Notes: a model not told the origin generated them from the sequence alone. A stretch of DNA of 64,000 nucleotides from Vibrio proteolyticus NBRC 13287 (GCF_000467125.1 NZ_BATJ01000002.1:248001-312000); one strand, 5' to 3'; positions 1 through 10,492 are shown, numbered from the stretch's first letter. Program-made: numbers and translations.

Positions 1-1
1 G

Positions 2-1087
2 AGTTATACGTGTAGCCCGACGATCCGCATTTTGTCGCAAGATTTGACGGCGATTCAACAACAGGCCGCCTGTGACAAAATGGGCTTTGAAGAGGGGTAT
101 TTTCATACCACGCTTGAAACCGGCAACCAGCCGGTTGCCGACGATCACAATACCCAGCTACAAGTAAATATCTTTAACTCCAGCGAAGACTACGGTAAGT
201 ACGCCGGGCCGATTTTTGGCATAGACACCAACAACGGTGGTATGTACCTGGAAGGTGACCCGTCTCAGCCGGGGAATGTGCCGAACTTCATTGCGTATGA
301 AGCCAGCTACGCCAATCCGGATCACTACATCTGGAACCTGGAACACGAATACGTCCATTATCTGGACGGGCGTTTTGATATGTACGGAGACTTTTCGGCA
401 CCGACGGAGAAAGTGGTATGGTGGAGCGAAGGGGTGGCTGAGTACGTGTCCAAAGAAAAGGACAACCAGGCTGCGCTGGATACCATCGAAGACGGTTCGG
501 TGTACACCCTAAGTGAAATCTTTGACACCACCTACGATGGCTTTGATGTCGACCGTATCTACCGCTGGGGTTATCTGGCGGTGCGCTTCATGTTCGAACG
601 TCATCCGGATGAGGTAAACCTGATGCTGGCGGAAACTCGGGCTGGTAACTGGAGCGGCTACAAAACCATCATTGACCAGTGGGCTGTGCAGTATCAGGGC
701 GAGTTTGAGCAATGGACCACTCAATTGGTTAACGGCTCGTCACTGCCTGGCTGTGACGGTCAGCCAACGGTTTCCGGCGGGCGTGTTACCGTCGGCGAAC
801 CTGTGTGTCTTGCCAGTCAGGACGTGATTTGGCTCAGCATCGAAGCCGTCAATGCCGGACAGTCGATTGCCATCACGACTGGGCAGGGCAGTGGTGACCT
901 TAAGCTGGAATACAGCAATCAGGGCTGGCCGGACGGCAGCAATGTGGACGCGTCGTCGGATAACAGTGGTAACCAGGAGTGTATTGTCGTCAATAGTCAG
1001 AGCAACTATTGGGGTTACCTCAAAATCTCCGGTGCGTTCAGCGGCGCGGCGTTGGCTGTTGATTTCGATGCGACGTCCTGTCGTTAA
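2..1087 (+). CDS. Secreted collagenase, peptidase family M9 (3' part only; 5' end outside window)
   Basis: The frame is open from base 2, so the first ATG/TTG-like codon seen (TTG at 32) is not the real start; the gene enters from the left edge. The gluzincin motif HEYVH lies at 344-358, with the downstream glutamate in WWSEGVAEYV (428-430), as in Vibrio M9 collagenases that hydrolyse native collagen outside the cell. The product is about 360 residues here against roughly 800 for the family, so the N-terminal activator half is missing from view. After the catalytic part, a Cys-rich C-terminal segment starting near CDGQPTVSGG resembles a bacterial pre-peptidase C-terminal (PPC) domain, which in this family serves export or collagen binding. 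The gene ends at a strong terminator. It neighbours genes for Pro-rich peptide uptake and hydroxyproline catabolism, which fits its substrate. Confidence 0.93.
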   Translation, partial: SYTCSPTIRILSQDLTAIQQQAACDKMGFEEGYFHTTLETGNQPVADDHNTQLQVNIFNSSEDYGKYAGPIFGIDTNNGGMYLEGDPSQPGNVPNFIAYEASYANPDHYIWNLEHEYVHYLDGRFDMYGDFSAPTEKVVWWSEGVAEYVSKEKDNQAALDTIEDGSVYTLSEIFDTTYDGFDVDRIYRWGYLAVRFMFERHPDEVNLMLAETRAGNWSGYKTIIDQWAVQYQGEFEQWTTQLVNGSSLPGCDGQPTVSGGRVTVGEPVCLASQDVIWLSIEAVNAGQSIAITTGQGSGDLKLEYSNQGWPDGSNVDASSDNSGNQECIVVNSQSNYWGYLKISGAFSGAALAVDFDATSCR

Positions 1088-1100
1088 TCTGGTAACTGCA

Positions 1101-1127
1101 AAAACCCGGCATAGGCCGGGTTTTTTT
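1101..1127. terminator. Bidirectional rho-independent terminator
   Basis: The stem CCCGGC/GCCGGG closes a 4-nt ATAG loop and is flanked by AAAA on the left and TTTTTTT on the right. It can therefore stop both the collagenase (+) and the convergent hemopexin-repeat enzyme (-), whose stop codon is at 1138. Confidence 0.87.
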
Positions 1128-1137
1128 ATACTCAGGG

Positions 1138-2880
1138 TTACTGCAACCCGGGCCAGGTCGAACTGTTGATCGGTTTAGGATAACCGGCATCCACCTGGTC
1201 GGCCGAGATGCTGTATCTTAGGTACTGATTCCCTTCCACGAAAAAATACGCTCGAGCGTCGTTCCATTTCAGCGCCGCGGTAATTTTTCCAGCGTATGCC
1301 CCCAGCCCCGGCCATGTCGAGTCATTGACTGGCTTTGGATAGCCGCTGTCGACACGGTTTTCACTGAGGTTATAACGTAGATACGTGCCGTCGCGGAGGA
1401 AGAAATACACCCGCTCTCCCTGCCATTTTAGCGCCGCCTGGATGCGGTCTGCGTAAGGTGCCAGCCCTGGCCAGTCATTGTCACTTACGGCTTTTGGGTA
1501 GCCGTCCCGAACTCGATCCGCCTGCACATCGTAGCTGAGGTAACGGCCATCGCTGAGGAAGTAATACACCGTGTTGGCATCTTTGTAGAACGCGGCATCG
1601 ATCAGCTGTTTGTAATCGGCAAGCCCGGGCCAGTTGTAATCAGTCACTGGAGTCGGGTAGCCACTGTCGGTTTTATCCAAGACGGTATCGTAGCGCCAGT
1701 AGCGGCCGCTTTGACCAAAGAAGTAGCTCTTGGCATTGTGCCACTGGTGAGCGGCGGTCAGATCGAGCTGAGAGATCTGATAGCTGACCGACACGTCGTT
1801 TTGCATAAAACGGTAGTGATTGATTCCCTGGGGAGCGGCTGGATCCTGCCATTGGGTTTCGCCATTATTCAGAGTGTCGACCAGAGTGTTGTTACGGTAC
1901 ACCTCAACTTCGGCCGAGCTGCCATTGACCCAACTGAACGCACCGTTGTAGTACATCAGTTTGCGAACGCCAGGTTCACCGACCATCGGGGTACTGGCGA
2001 AATCGGTTTGAGTACCGGTATCCGCGGCCAAAAAGCGCACAATGGTCGGAGTAATGGCCGTTTGCGCGGCGTATCCGTACAAGCCACCAAAATCGGTGTT
2101 AACCGGATTCTGGGTCACTTGACTGAACTCGGTGTTCAACGACTGATTGGTGGCAATAAAAATGGTTTTTTCCTGACTGGTCTGATTGCCGTGGCCGCAT
2201 CCGGTCACCGGCGTGCGACCATGGTCGGTGGTGACCAGAACCAGCCAGTCTTCACCTTGCTGTTCACGCTGCTCGACGGCGTCCAGTAATTGGCCCAGAC
2301 GCTGGTCGGCCGCTTTAATGGAGGCATTGTACGCGGATCCAAAACACTGACTGTGGCCGACTTCATCCGGTTCATCCAAATGCAAAAAGATGAAATCCGG
2401 ATCCTGACTGCTTAGTGTGGTCAGCGTCTGTTGTAAATTGCTGTCATCGGTGCCGCCTGAGGTATAACGGGTCATTAGCTCCAGATCGTTACTGAAAAAC
2501 TGTGTGTGGATCGGTGCCCAGGTACTGAAACTGGAGATATCCGCCTGAGGGTTGGCTTCCGCAATGTAGCGATAAACGCTTTTCACATCACTGTTGGCAA
2601 GCCCGGAGTCATTGTTGGTCACCTGATGTCGGTCAACCCACATGCCTGTCAGAATCGTGGCCCAGCCGGGGCCGCTTTTGGTCAGTTGCTCGGTGGATGT
2701 ACCGGCGATCCCGCCCGTATAAGCTTTGGTGATATTGAGACGGTCAAAGGCCGGGGTATCGACGCCAGCGAGTTTTTCGTATTGCAGCCCGTCGATGCCG
2801 ATCAAAAGTACTTTATTGTCGGCCGCATGCAGCGATAGAGATAAGCCAGCTAAAGCCAGGCCAAGTAACGTTGTTTTCAT
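1138..2880 (-). CDS. Secreted alkaline-phosphatase-superfamily phosphodiesterase with four C-terminal hemopexin-type repeats
   Basis: The 580-residue product starts with a signal peptide (residues 1-19, ending LHAA). Residues 22-300 form a type I phosphodiesterase/nucleotide pyrophosphatase-like domain: GIDG with Asp30, SGPGWATILTG near 69, HLDEPDEVGH (Asp169/Asp172/His176), TTDHG (Asp219/His220) and GCGHG (His230), matching the two-metal site of the superfamily. Residues about 377-579 hold four tandem repeats of about 50 residues, each with YFF/YYF, RYLRY-like and GYPxP motifs and each ending WPGL; this is the hemopexin repeat. Hemopexin domains in animal matrix metalloproteases bind matrix proteins, so collagen or matrix tethering is an inference from the collagenase next door. 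The substrate is unknown. The start is supported by GGAGGAAAA just before the ATG. It is transcribed alone, convergent with the collagenase. Confidence 0.85.
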   Translation of the reverse strand: MKTTLLGLALAGLSLSLHAADNKVLLIGIDGLQYEKLAGVDTPAFDRLNITKAYTGGIAGTSTEQLTKSGPGWATILTGMWVDRHQVTNNDSGLANSDVKSVYRYIAEANPQADISSFSTWAPIHTQFFSNDLELMTRYTSGGTDDSNLQQTLTTLSSQDPDFIFLHLDEPDEVGHSQCFGSAYNASIKAADQRLGQLLDAVEQREQQGEDWLVLVTTDHGRTPVTGCGHGNQTSQEKTIFIATNQSLNTEFSQVTQNPVNTDFGGLYGYAAQTAITPTIVRFLAADTGTQTDFASTPMVGEPGVRKLMYYNGAFSWVNGSSAEVEVYRNNTLVDTLNNGETQWQDPAAPQGINHYRFMQNDVSVSYQISQLDLTAAHQWHNAKSYFFGQSGRYWRYDTVLDKTDSGYPTPVTDYNWPGLADYKQLIDAAFYKDANTVYYFLSDGRYLSYDVQADRVRDGYPKAVSDNDWPGLAPYADRIQAALKWQGERVYFFLRDGTYLRYNLSENRVDSGYPKPVNDSTWPGLGAYAGKITAALKWNDARAYFFVEGNQYLRYSISADQVDAGYPKPINSSTWPGLQ

Positions 2881-3049
2881 TTTTCCTCCATGATGAGTGT
2901 GTAATTAACTATTTGGTCTAGTCCAGTATTACTTTAGGTGAGCTATATGAATGTCGCTTGAATGATCAAAGACATATTTGTGTTGAATTGATGACATCGA
3001 TTATTGGTGCGTCATTGCCCCAACAAATGACCAGCGAGCCATTGCCAAC

Positions 3050-3073
3050 AAAAAAAGCCAGCAGAGCGCTGGC
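3050..3073 (-). terminator. Rho-independent terminator of the opp-pepP operon
   Basis: On the minus strand the stem GCCAGC/GCTGGC (5-nt loop) is followed by seven T residues. It sits 34 bp beyond the aminopeptidase stop codon and ends the opp operon. Confidence 0.85.
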
Positions 3074-3106
3074 AAAAGGAGGATGAAACAGGGAATGTAC
3101 AGTATG

Positions 3107-4891
3107 TTAAACGATGGTCTGGGTCGCGCTGAGCAGCCACTGTTTTTCGTCGGTATCCAGATGGGGTGCTAAGGTCTCGTAAACTCGACGGTGATAGTGA
3201 TTCAGCCAGCTCAATTCGTGTGCATCAAGTAGGCTGGTATCCAGCGGTGCGGTGGCGATTGGCGCGAGTGTGATGGTGTCAAAGCCATAAAAGGTGCCGA
3301 ACGCATTGCGTTCCACCTCGATGACTTTCATGATGTTTTCGATGCGCACGCCGTATTCGCCTTCACGGTAAACACCGGGCTCGTTAGTGATCACCATACC
3401 AGGTTTGAGCGCCACTTCTTTCAGGTTCTGTGAGAAGTTTTGCGGTCCCTCATGGACGTTGAGACACACACCGACTCCGTGGCCGGTACCACATTTATAA
3501 TCGATACCGTGTTGCCACAGGACGCCGCGTGCCAGCACATCCAGATTGGCGCCGGTCGATCCCTGAAGAAAGCGGGCCTGAGTCAGACGGATCACGGCTT
3601 TTAACACCAGGGTATAATCGCGGCGTTGTTGCTCAGTCGGCTGGCCAAAGTGAAATGTGCGTGTGATGTCGGTGGTACCGTTGAGGTATTGACCGCCGGA
3701 GTCGACCAGAAAAAATTGGCTTTCATCAACGATCACGTTGCTTTGCGCATCGGCGGCGTAGTGCATTTTGGCCCCATGGGCGGCGAATCCCGCGATGGTG
3801 CGAAAGCTTTCGCCGATGTAATTCGGATTCTGCTGACGCCAGGCGCGCAGCTGTGCTTCCGCAGACAACTCAGTTACTTGGCCACCGGGCACTTGTTGTT
3901 CCAGCCTGTGCATGAACCGCACCACGGCGACACCGTCCATCACCAGGGCTTTTTCCATATTGGCCATCTCAACCGGGTTCTTCTGAGCTTTCATGTCGGT
4001 GATGGGGCAAGGCTCGCCATGTACATCAATTTCTTTGGGGATTCGGCTGATCAACAAGCTGTCCGTGCTGGCAGGGTTGAGAGTCAGGCGGGAGCCTTGG
4101 CCGAGTGTGGCAAGCGTTTCACTGACTGCGCTGTATGGCTGCGCCGTCACGGACTGCTGCAACAGCGTAGCGGCGACATCGGCAGGCAGCTTGTCTGGTT
4201 CGATAAACAATTGGCATGTTTCTGTGGTGATCAGAAGGTAGGATTCTGACTGTGGGCAATACAGAGTGTCGCCACCACGGATATTTAAGGTCCACATCAC
4301 GTCATCCAGCGTCGAAACCAGCAACGCATCGCTCTTTCGCTGCGTTATCCAACTGCGGATTGCGGTCAGTTTGTCCGTGGTCTCAACCCCGGCGTATTCC
4401 AGATCATAGTTAAACACTCGGGTCTCTGGACGCGATGGCCTATCTGTCCAAATCGGGTCAATGAGATCATGATCGAGCACCAATTCTATGCCTTTGTCAG
4501 CAAACGCCAGGGTTAACTGCTGATAGACATTCACATTGATTGTCCGCCCGTCCACGCCGACTCTTGCGCCGGGTGGTAGTGTATCGGTCAGCCATTCGGC
4601 AATGGTTGGGGTTTCCGCTTGTCTGGCTTTAAACAGGTTTAAGCCTGATCCAGTCAGTTGTTCTTCTGCCTGAATATAGTAGCGGCCATCGGTCCAGACA
4701 CCACCGCCGTCTGCGGTGATCACGGCATCGCCAGCCGAGCCGGTAAAGCCGGAGATCCAGCTGCGAGCCAGCCAGTGATCGGCCGAGTATTCGCTGTTAT
4801 GTGGATCGTTGTTGGTGACAATGTAGGCGGCCAGCGAGTGCTGACTCATGGCCTGGCGCAAAGCCGCCAGACGCTGACAGATCGAATTCAT
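3107..4891 (-). CDS. Xaa-Pro aminopeptidase (aminopeptidase P, M24B family)
   Basis: The 594-residue enzyme removes an N-terminal residue preceding proline. It has the long three-part architecture of eukaryotic-type XPNPEP1 (about 600 residues) rather than the 440-residue PepP of E. coli: two creatinase-like N-terminal domains and a C-terminal pita-bread domain. All five dimetal ligands are visible: Asp397 (VDSGG), Asp408 (TTDIT), His471 (GTGHGVGV), Glu504 (ITNEPGVY) and Glu518 (VRIENIM). There is no signal peptide, so it is cytosolic. Its start lies 2 bp after the oppF stop, so it is translated as the last gene of the opp operon. Collagen peptides are Gly-Pro-Hyp rich, so pairing a peptide importer with this enzyme makes sense. 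Confidence 0.92.
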   Translation of the reverse strand: MNSICQRLAALRQAMSQHSLAAYIVTNNDPHNSEYSADHWLARSWISGFTGSAGDAVITADGGGVWTDGRYYIQAEEQLTGSGLNLFKARQAETPTIAEWLTDTLPPGARVGVDGRTINVNVYQQLTLAFADKGIELVLDHDLIDPIWTDRPSRPETRVFNYDLEYAGVETTDKLTAIRSWITQRKSDALLVSTLDDVMWTLNIRGGDTLYCPQSESYLLITTETCQLFIEPDKLPADVAATLLQQSVTAQPYSAVSETLATLGQGSRLTLNPASTDSLLISRIPKEIDVHGEPCPITDMKAQKNPVEMANMEKALVMDGVAVVRFMHRLEQQVPGGQVTELSAEAQLRAWRQQNPNYIGESFRTIAGFAAHGAKMHYAADAQSNVIVDESQFFLVDSGGQYLNGTTDITRTFHFGQPTEQQRRDYTLVLKAVIRLTQARFLQGSTGANLDVLARGVLWQHGIDYKCGTGHGVGVCLNVHEGPQNFSQNLKEVALKPGMVITNEPGVYREGEYGVRIENIMKVIEVERNAFGTFYGFDTITLAPIATAPLDTSLLDAHELSWLNHYHRRVYETLAPHLDTDEKQWLLSATQTIV

Positions 4892-4893
4892 AC

Positions 4894-5886
4894 TTACACA
4901 GTTCCTAATCGATTATGGGTACAGAAAAGATGGTGTTCATCGTTGCCACTCGGAGTTGGCGGCTGTTGGGCACAGAGTTCGCTGGCCTGAGGACAGCGGG
5001 TGCGAAATACGCAGCCACTCGGTGGATTGAGGGGAGAGGGTAAATCGCCGGGCAGAAGCTGCACGTCACGCTGGCGTGCCAGTGTGGGATTGGCTATTGG
5101 CACGGCAGACAGCAACGCTTGAGTGTAGGGATGCTGAGCCTGGTCAAATACCTTGTCGTACCGGCCCATTTCCATGGGTTTACCGAGATACATCACCATC
5201 ACCCGATCACTGATGTGGCGCACGATGCTGAGGTCGTGTGCAATCATCACTAAGGTCAGCCCCATTTCCTGCTTGAGGTCATCAAGCAGATTGATCACCT
5301 GGGCCTGAATGGAGACATCCAGTGCGCTGACTGGTTCGTCGCATACCACCAGATCCGGATTGAGGATCAAAGCTCGGGCAATGCCCACCCGCTGGCACTG
5401 ACCGCCGGAAAACTCATGCGGATAGCGGTTACGCTGGCTGGGCAAAAGGCCCACTTTGTCCATCATCGCCATGACACGTTGCTCGACGTGAGGGCGTTTG
5501 AGCTGTGGCTCATGGGTCAGCAGAGGCTCAGCAATGCATTCGGCGATGGTCAGACGCGGGTTGAGTGAGGCTGAGGGATCCTGAAATATCATCTGAAACT
5601 CACGTCGACGATGTGCCAGTGTGCGTTTATTAAAAGCGCGCATGTCGTCACCTTTCCAGTTGAGCGCACCGCTGGTGGGTTCAACCAGACGCAGCAGTGC
5701 ACGTGCCAGTGTTGATTTACCACAGCCGGACTCGCCAACGATCCCCAGCGTTTCCCCGCGGTAGACATCAAGATCGATACCGTTGACGGCCTGAACAATT
5801 TTACGCCGGCTGGGAAGAAAGTGCTTACCCACCTGAAAGTGCACTTTCAGTTCGCGAGCGGAGAGTAAAATATCGTGTTGTTCCAT
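4894..5886 (-). CDS. oppF: Oligopeptide ABC importer, ATPase subunit OppF-like
   Basis: This 330-residue cytoplasmic ATPase has Walker [10 protein letters not shown] (51-59), the signature FSGGQ (159-163), Walker B LVVCDEP followed by a D-loop SALD (about 179-190), and the C-terminal oligopeptide-transporter extension with the CVFRTRCP cysteine motif. That tail is typical of the Opp/Dpp subfamily. It would pair with the OppD-like subunit encoded 10 bp upstream to drive peptide uptake through OppBC. The permease and binding-protein sequences next to it look closer to Opp than Dpp. Since vibrios usually carry a housekeeping opp locus elsewhere, this is probably a dedicated paralogue (inference). 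Confidence 0.9.
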   Translation of the reverse strand: MEQHDILLSARELKVHFQVGKHFLPSRRKIVQAVNGIDLDVYRGETLGIVGESGCGKSTLARALLRLVEPTSGALNWKGDDMRAFNKRTLAHRRREFQMIFQDPSASLNPRLTIAECIAEPLLTHEPQLKRPHVEQRVMAMMDKVGLLPSQRNRYPHEFSGGQCQRVGIARALILNPDLVVCDEPVSALDVSIQAQVINLLDDLKQEMGLTLVMIAHDLSIVRHISDRVMVMYLGKPMEMGRYDKVFDQAQHPYTQALLSAVPIANPTLARQRDVQLLPGDLPSPLNPPSGCVFRTRCPQASELCAQQPPTPSGNDEHHLFCTHNRLGTV

Positions 5887-5896
5887 GACGTGTTCC

Positions 5897-6886
<990 letters not shown>

Positions 6887-6895
6887 ATCGGCTCC

Positions 6896-7828
6896 TTAGC
6901 GATCTTTCGGGTCGAGGGCATCTCGCAGGCCATCGCCGATGAAGTTAAAGCAAAACAGAGTGGCCACCAGAAACAACGAAGGGAACAGCAGCAACCACAG
7001 GGCGACATCGATCGTTTTGGCGCCTTCGGCGATCAGGATGCCCCAACTGGTGTCTGGTGGTTGGACGCCGAGTCCGAGAAAGCTGAGAAAAGATTCGAAC
7101 ATAATGAATCCCGGCACCATGAGTGAGGAATACACCATGACGATGCCAAGGACATTGGGCAGAATGTGTCGGCGGACGATGGTGAATTTAGACACGCCAA
7201 TTGAATGTGCGGCTTCGATGAATTCGCGCTTCTTGATACTGAAGGTGACCCCACGTACCACCCGGGCAATACCAAGCCAGGAGACCATGCCGATGACCAC
7301 GAAAATCAGATAAATATTGTTGCCGAACAGGGTTACAAACAGGATCACCATGAACATGAATGGCACCGAATCCAGCACTTCAATGATGCGCATCATGGCA
7401 CTGTCGACCATACCGCCTACGTAGCCGGAAATACTGCCCCAGATGGTGCCGATCACCACCGCGACCAGCGCCCCCATAAAGCCGACCATGATGGACAAAC
7501 GACCGCCTTTCATGGTGCGAGCAAACAAATCCTGACCAAGATCATCGGTACCGAAGTAGTGTCCGCTCTCAAGAGATGGCTTGCCCAGCTCATAAGGTTC
7601 AGCAACTACGTTCCAGTCTATCTCATCATGGTTGTAGGGAGAGAGGCTGGGGCCAAAGGTAATGCACAAAATAATAAGCAGCAGTACGTAGACCGACGCC
7701 ATGGCCGCGCGATTTTTACGAAAGCGGGCCCAGGCGTCTTGCCACAGGCTGCGGCCTTCGACGGCCTTCACTTGAGCTGCCATGCGTTCAGACAGCAAGG
7801 TACTATCGAGTTTTTTTGTCGTCAGCAT
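6896..7828 (-). CDS. oppC: Oligopeptide ABC importer, permease OppC-like
   Basis: The open frame extends upstream to 8443, but that part lies antisense to oppB codons and has no membrane character. The real start is the ATG at 7828, preceded by TAGGAGGCAGG, giving 310 residues. The protein has a cytoplasmic N-terminus, a first membrane helix around ASVYVLLLIILCITFG, a periplasmic segment, and then the five-helix BPD_transp_1 core with the EAA-type loop (EAAHSIGVSKFTIVRRHILPN). It is the second permease of the heteromer, 8 bp downstream of oppB. Confidence 0.9.
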   Translation of the reverse strand: MLTTKKLDSTLLSERMAAQVKAVEGRSLWQDAWARFRKNRAAMASVYVLLLIILCITFGPSLSPYNHDEIDWNVVAEPYELGKPSLESGHYFGTDDLGQDLFARTMKGGRLSIMVGFMGALVAVVIGTIWGSISGYVGGMVDSAMMRIIEVLDSVPFMFMVILFVTLFGNNIYLIFVVIGMVSWLGIARVVRGVTFSIKKREFIEAAHSIGVSKFTIVRRHILPNVLGIVMVYSSLMVPGFIMFESFLSFLGLGVQPPDTSWGILIAEGAKTIDVALWLLLFPSLFLVATLFCFNFIGDGLRDALDPKDR

Positions 7829-7836
7829 CCTGCCTC

Positions 7837-8757
7837 CTAAATGCGGATACGCGGGTCGATCACGGTGTAGAGTAAATCGACGATCAGGTTGAAGAAGATG
7901 GTGAGCGAGGCGACGATCAGCGTAATGCCCATTACCAGGCCGTAGTCGCGATTGAGCGCTCCGGATACGAAGTGCTGCCCCATGCCGCCAGTGCCAAAAA
8001 AGATGTCGATGATCACCGACCCGGTCACAACGGCGACAAAAGCCGGGCCGAGCATGGCAACCACTGGGATCAGAGAAGGGCGCAGTGCGTGGTGGAACAG
8101 AATGTAACGGGTAGACAGGCCCTTGGCTTTGGCGGTACGGATATAAGGCTGATTGAGGGTTTCTATCATGGCTCCGCGCATCACTCGGGCGATACTGGCA
8201 ATAGATCCTATCGCCAGGCTTAACACCGGCAGGATCAAAAACGCCAACTTGCCGCCTTCCCAGCCACCGGCCGGCAGCAGGTTGAGCTGGACAGAAAAAA
8301 TGGTCACCAGAACTGGCGCCAGCACAAACGCAGGGATCACCACTCCGGTCATCGATAGCGACATCAGCAAATAGTCCAAGCGACTGTTGCGTTTGAGTGC
8401 CGCGACCGTGCCAAGCAACATGCCGCAAGGCACTGAAATGCAAAACGACAGCACACCCAGTATGGCCGAGACTGGCCAGGACTGTGCGACCAACTGAGTA
8501 ACGCTAAAATCCTGATAAACAAAGCTGGGGCCGAGATCGCCACGAACGAAGTTGCCAATGTAGATAAAGAACTGAACCAGAAATGGTTCATCCAGGTGGA
8601 ATTTGGCTTCGATATTAGCGCGCACCACTTCTGGCATCGGACGCTCCATATCAAACGGACCGCCGGGTGCGATGTGCATCAGCCAAAAGGAAACCAGCGC
8701 GATGAACAGCAGCGTCGGAACCGCGATGAGCAGACGACGCAGAATGTAGAGCAACAT
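7837..8757 (-). CDS. oppB: Oligopeptide ABC importer, permease OppB-like
   Basis: The 306-residue inner-membrane protein has the OppB layout: an N-terminal helix (RRLLIAVPTLLFIALVSF), the family motif MHIAPGGPFDMER, then a five-helix transporter core with the EAA loop (RTAKAKGLSTRYILFHHALRPS) and the ending VIDPRIRI. These stretches closely follow E. coli OppB as known from the family, which is the main reason for choosing Opp over Dpp. It lies 83 bp after oppA, and that gap contains a strong stem-loop. Confidence 0.9.
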   Translation of the reverse strand: MLLYILRRLLIAVPTLLFIALVSFWLMHIAPGGPFDMERPMPEVVRANIEAKFHLDEPFLVQFFIYIGNFVRGDLGPSFVYQDFSVTQLVAQSWPVSAILGVLSFCISVPCGMLLGTVAALKRNSRLDYLLMSLSMTGVVIPAFVLAPVLVTIFSVQLNLLPAGGWEGGKLAFLILPVLSLAIGSIASIARVMRGAMIETLNQPYIRTAKAKGLSTRYILFHHALRPSLIPVVAMLGPAFVAVVTGSVIIDIFFGTGGMGQHFVSGALNRDYGLVMGITLIVASLTIFFNLIVDLLYTVIDPRIRI

Positions 8758-8778
8758 AATGATTCTCCGAGTAACCGC

Positions 8779-8824
8779 AAAAAAGGGAGCCGGGTGCGTT
8801 CATGCCGAACCGCAGACTCCCGGC
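8779..8824 (-). other. Stem-loop with T-run between oppA and oppB
   Basis: On the minus strand GCCGGG (8819-8824) pairs with CCCGGC (8789-8794), with an inner stem TGCG-TTC/GAA-CGCA, and TCCCTTTTTT follows. The form is that of a partial terminator or mRNA-stabilising hairpin after a binding-protein gene; such elements raise binding-protein output over the permeases in many ABC operons. The role here is inferred. Confidence 0.65.
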
Positions 8825-8840
8825 CCCAAATACGGCCCGG

Positions 8841-10451
8841 TTAATGGGCCTTCACGTACACGTTTTTGCGGTAGTAAGAGGATTCTGGGTTGGTGCGCTC
8901 GTAGCCCCCAATGTAGGGTTGGCGCAGATACTGATCGTTACCCGGACGGTAGACCGGAATGATCGCCATATCGTCCAGCAGTAAGGCTTCGGCTTGCAGG
9001 TACTCTTGGGACGGATCATCGAGCACTTTCGAGTCGGCCATGAGCTGGTCATATTTCGGGTTGTTATAGCGCGAGTCGTTGTACTCACCCGTGGAGACAA
9101 ACAGATCTAACCAGGTCGATGCTTCGTTGTAGTCTGCGGTCCAGCCACCGCGGCTGATGTTGCCCGGGTCTTTCAGGGCGTAAAATACTTTCGGCTCCAG
9201 CTGTTTGATCTCCACCTGAGCGCCGAGCACGCTTTTCCACATGCCTACCATAGCCGTTGCCACTTTCACATCGGTGGAAAAGGTCGGTAAGGTGAACGTC
9301 AGCTTCAGCGGTTTGTCTTTGCCGTAGCCTGCTTCGGCCAGCAGCGCTTTGGCTTTGTCGTTACGCTGTTTCTGATTCCAGTTGGCAAACTCAGGTGTCT
9401 GGGAAGTAAATCCATCGGTTTGCGGAGGCACCAGGGTATACATAGGAATGCCACCGTTTTTCAAAATGGCTTTGGTGAGAATGTTGCGATCAATGGCGTA
9501 AGACAGCGCTTTGCGAACCCTTACATCCTGAGTCGGGCCTTTTTGAGTGTTGAGATAATAGAACCTGGAGCCAAGTGACGCGCTGGTGTTGGCGACTTGC
9601 TGCGGGTATTCCTTCAGCAGCTTTTTCTTTTGCGCCGCTGGAATGGATAAGGCTTCGTCGATGTCTCCGGCCAGGTAACGATTGAGTGAAACATTGGCGT
9701 CACCGATAGGCAACCAGGTGATCTTTTCCAACACGACGTTCTCGTGATCCCAGTAGTGCGGGTTTTTCACCATTACCAATTTCTCGTTCACTTTCCATTC
9801 GGAAAGCGTAAAAGCGCCGTTGGTCACTATGTATTGTGGCTGGGTCCACTCGCTCGCGTACTTTTCCACGGTTGCCTGATGTACGGGCGCCAACACCGGA
9901 TGGCTGAGCAATTTGATGAAAAACGGCACCGATTGCTCGAGCGTGACTTCAAAAGTGTGTGCATCGATCGCCCGTACGCCCAGCGTCTGCGGGCTGGCTT
10001 CGCCTTTCATGATTTTGTCCGAGTTTTTGATTTTGGGAATGGCGGCAAACCAGGCGTAAGGCGAGGCAGTTTGCGGATCCAGCAGGCGTTGCCAACTGTA
10101 GACAAAATCCTGCGCGGTCACCGGATCGCCATTGGACCAGTGGGCGTTACGCAGGGAGAACGTGTACACGGTGTTGTCGTCATTTACGGTCCAGCTGCTG
10201 GCTATTCCGGGAATGGTTGTCCCGGTTTTGTCCTGAATGGTGAGTCCTTCAAACAGGTCTCGACCGAGGTTAAACGCTGGCTCCGCAGCCTGTTTGGCTG
10301 GGTCGATCGACGTGACTTCCGCGCCGTTATTGAGGGTGATTTCCTGTGTTGTTGCGAGTTGCGTTCCTGCAGGGTAAGGCTTGGCGATAGCCCCGGCTGA
10401 AAAAGCACCGGCAATCGCGGCACTCAGCATCAGTAGTTTGCTTATCTTCAT
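8841..10451 (-). CDS. oppA: Periplasmic oligopeptide-binding protein OppA-like (SBP_bac_5)
   Basis: The 536-residue protein has a signal peptide (about residues 1-23, ending GAIA). The mature N-terminus carries the OppA-type phrases NNGAEVTSIDP and RDLFEGL, followed by DVRVRKALSYAIDR and WTADYNEASTWLDL. This is the extracytoplasmic receptor that delivers peptides to OppBC. It is the first gene of the opp-pepP operon. The copy of the shared 16-bp motif 41 bp upstream of its ATG suggests control by the GntR-type regulator encoded at 11471-12133. Specificity for collagen peptides is inferred from context only. Confidence 0.9.
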   Translation of the reverse strand: MKISKLLMLSAAIAGAFSAGAIAKPYPAGTQLATTQEITLNNGAEVTSIDPAKQAAEPAFNLGRDLFEGLTIQDKTGTTIPGIASSWTVNDDNTVYTFSLRNAHWSNGDPVTAQDFVYSWQRLLDPQTASPYAWFAAIPKIKNSDKIMKGEASPQTLGVRAIDAHTFEVTLEQSVPFFIKLLSHPVLAPVHQATVEKYASEWTQPQYIVTNGAFTLSEWKVNEKLVMVKNPHYWDHENVVLEKITWLPIGDANVSLNRYLAGDIDEALSIPAAQKKKLLKEYPQQVANTSASLGSRFYYLNTQKGPTQDVRVRKALSYAIDRNILTKAILKNGGIPMYTLVPPQTDGFTSQTPEFANWNQKQRNDKAKALLAEAGYGKDKPLKLTFTLPTFSTDVKVATAMVGMWKSVLGAQVEIKQLEPKVFYALKDPGNISRGGWTADYNEASTWLDLFVSTGEYNDSRYNNPKYDQLMADSKVLDDPSQEYLQAEALLLDDMAIIPVYRPGNDQYLRQPYIGGYERTNPESSYYRKNVYVKAH

Positions 10452-10492
10452 GACTTCCTCGTTGTGTTTTTGTCGTTATGCAACAAGGAAAA

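Noticed and set aside
1200..1740. Repeated DNA segments every 150 bp, considered as a non-coding or CRISPR-like repeat
   Set aside because: They encode the hemopexin repeats in frame, and the DNA repeats are only approximate. I saw no CRISPR array anywhere in the window.
3626..4249. Antisense frames opposite the aminopeptidase
   Set aside because: No domain or start signal; explained by the real gene on the other strand.
7829..8443. N-terminal extension of the oppC frame (515 codons in total)
   Set aside because: It runs through oppB in another frame, has no membrane character, and a strong ribosome site marks the ATG at 7828.
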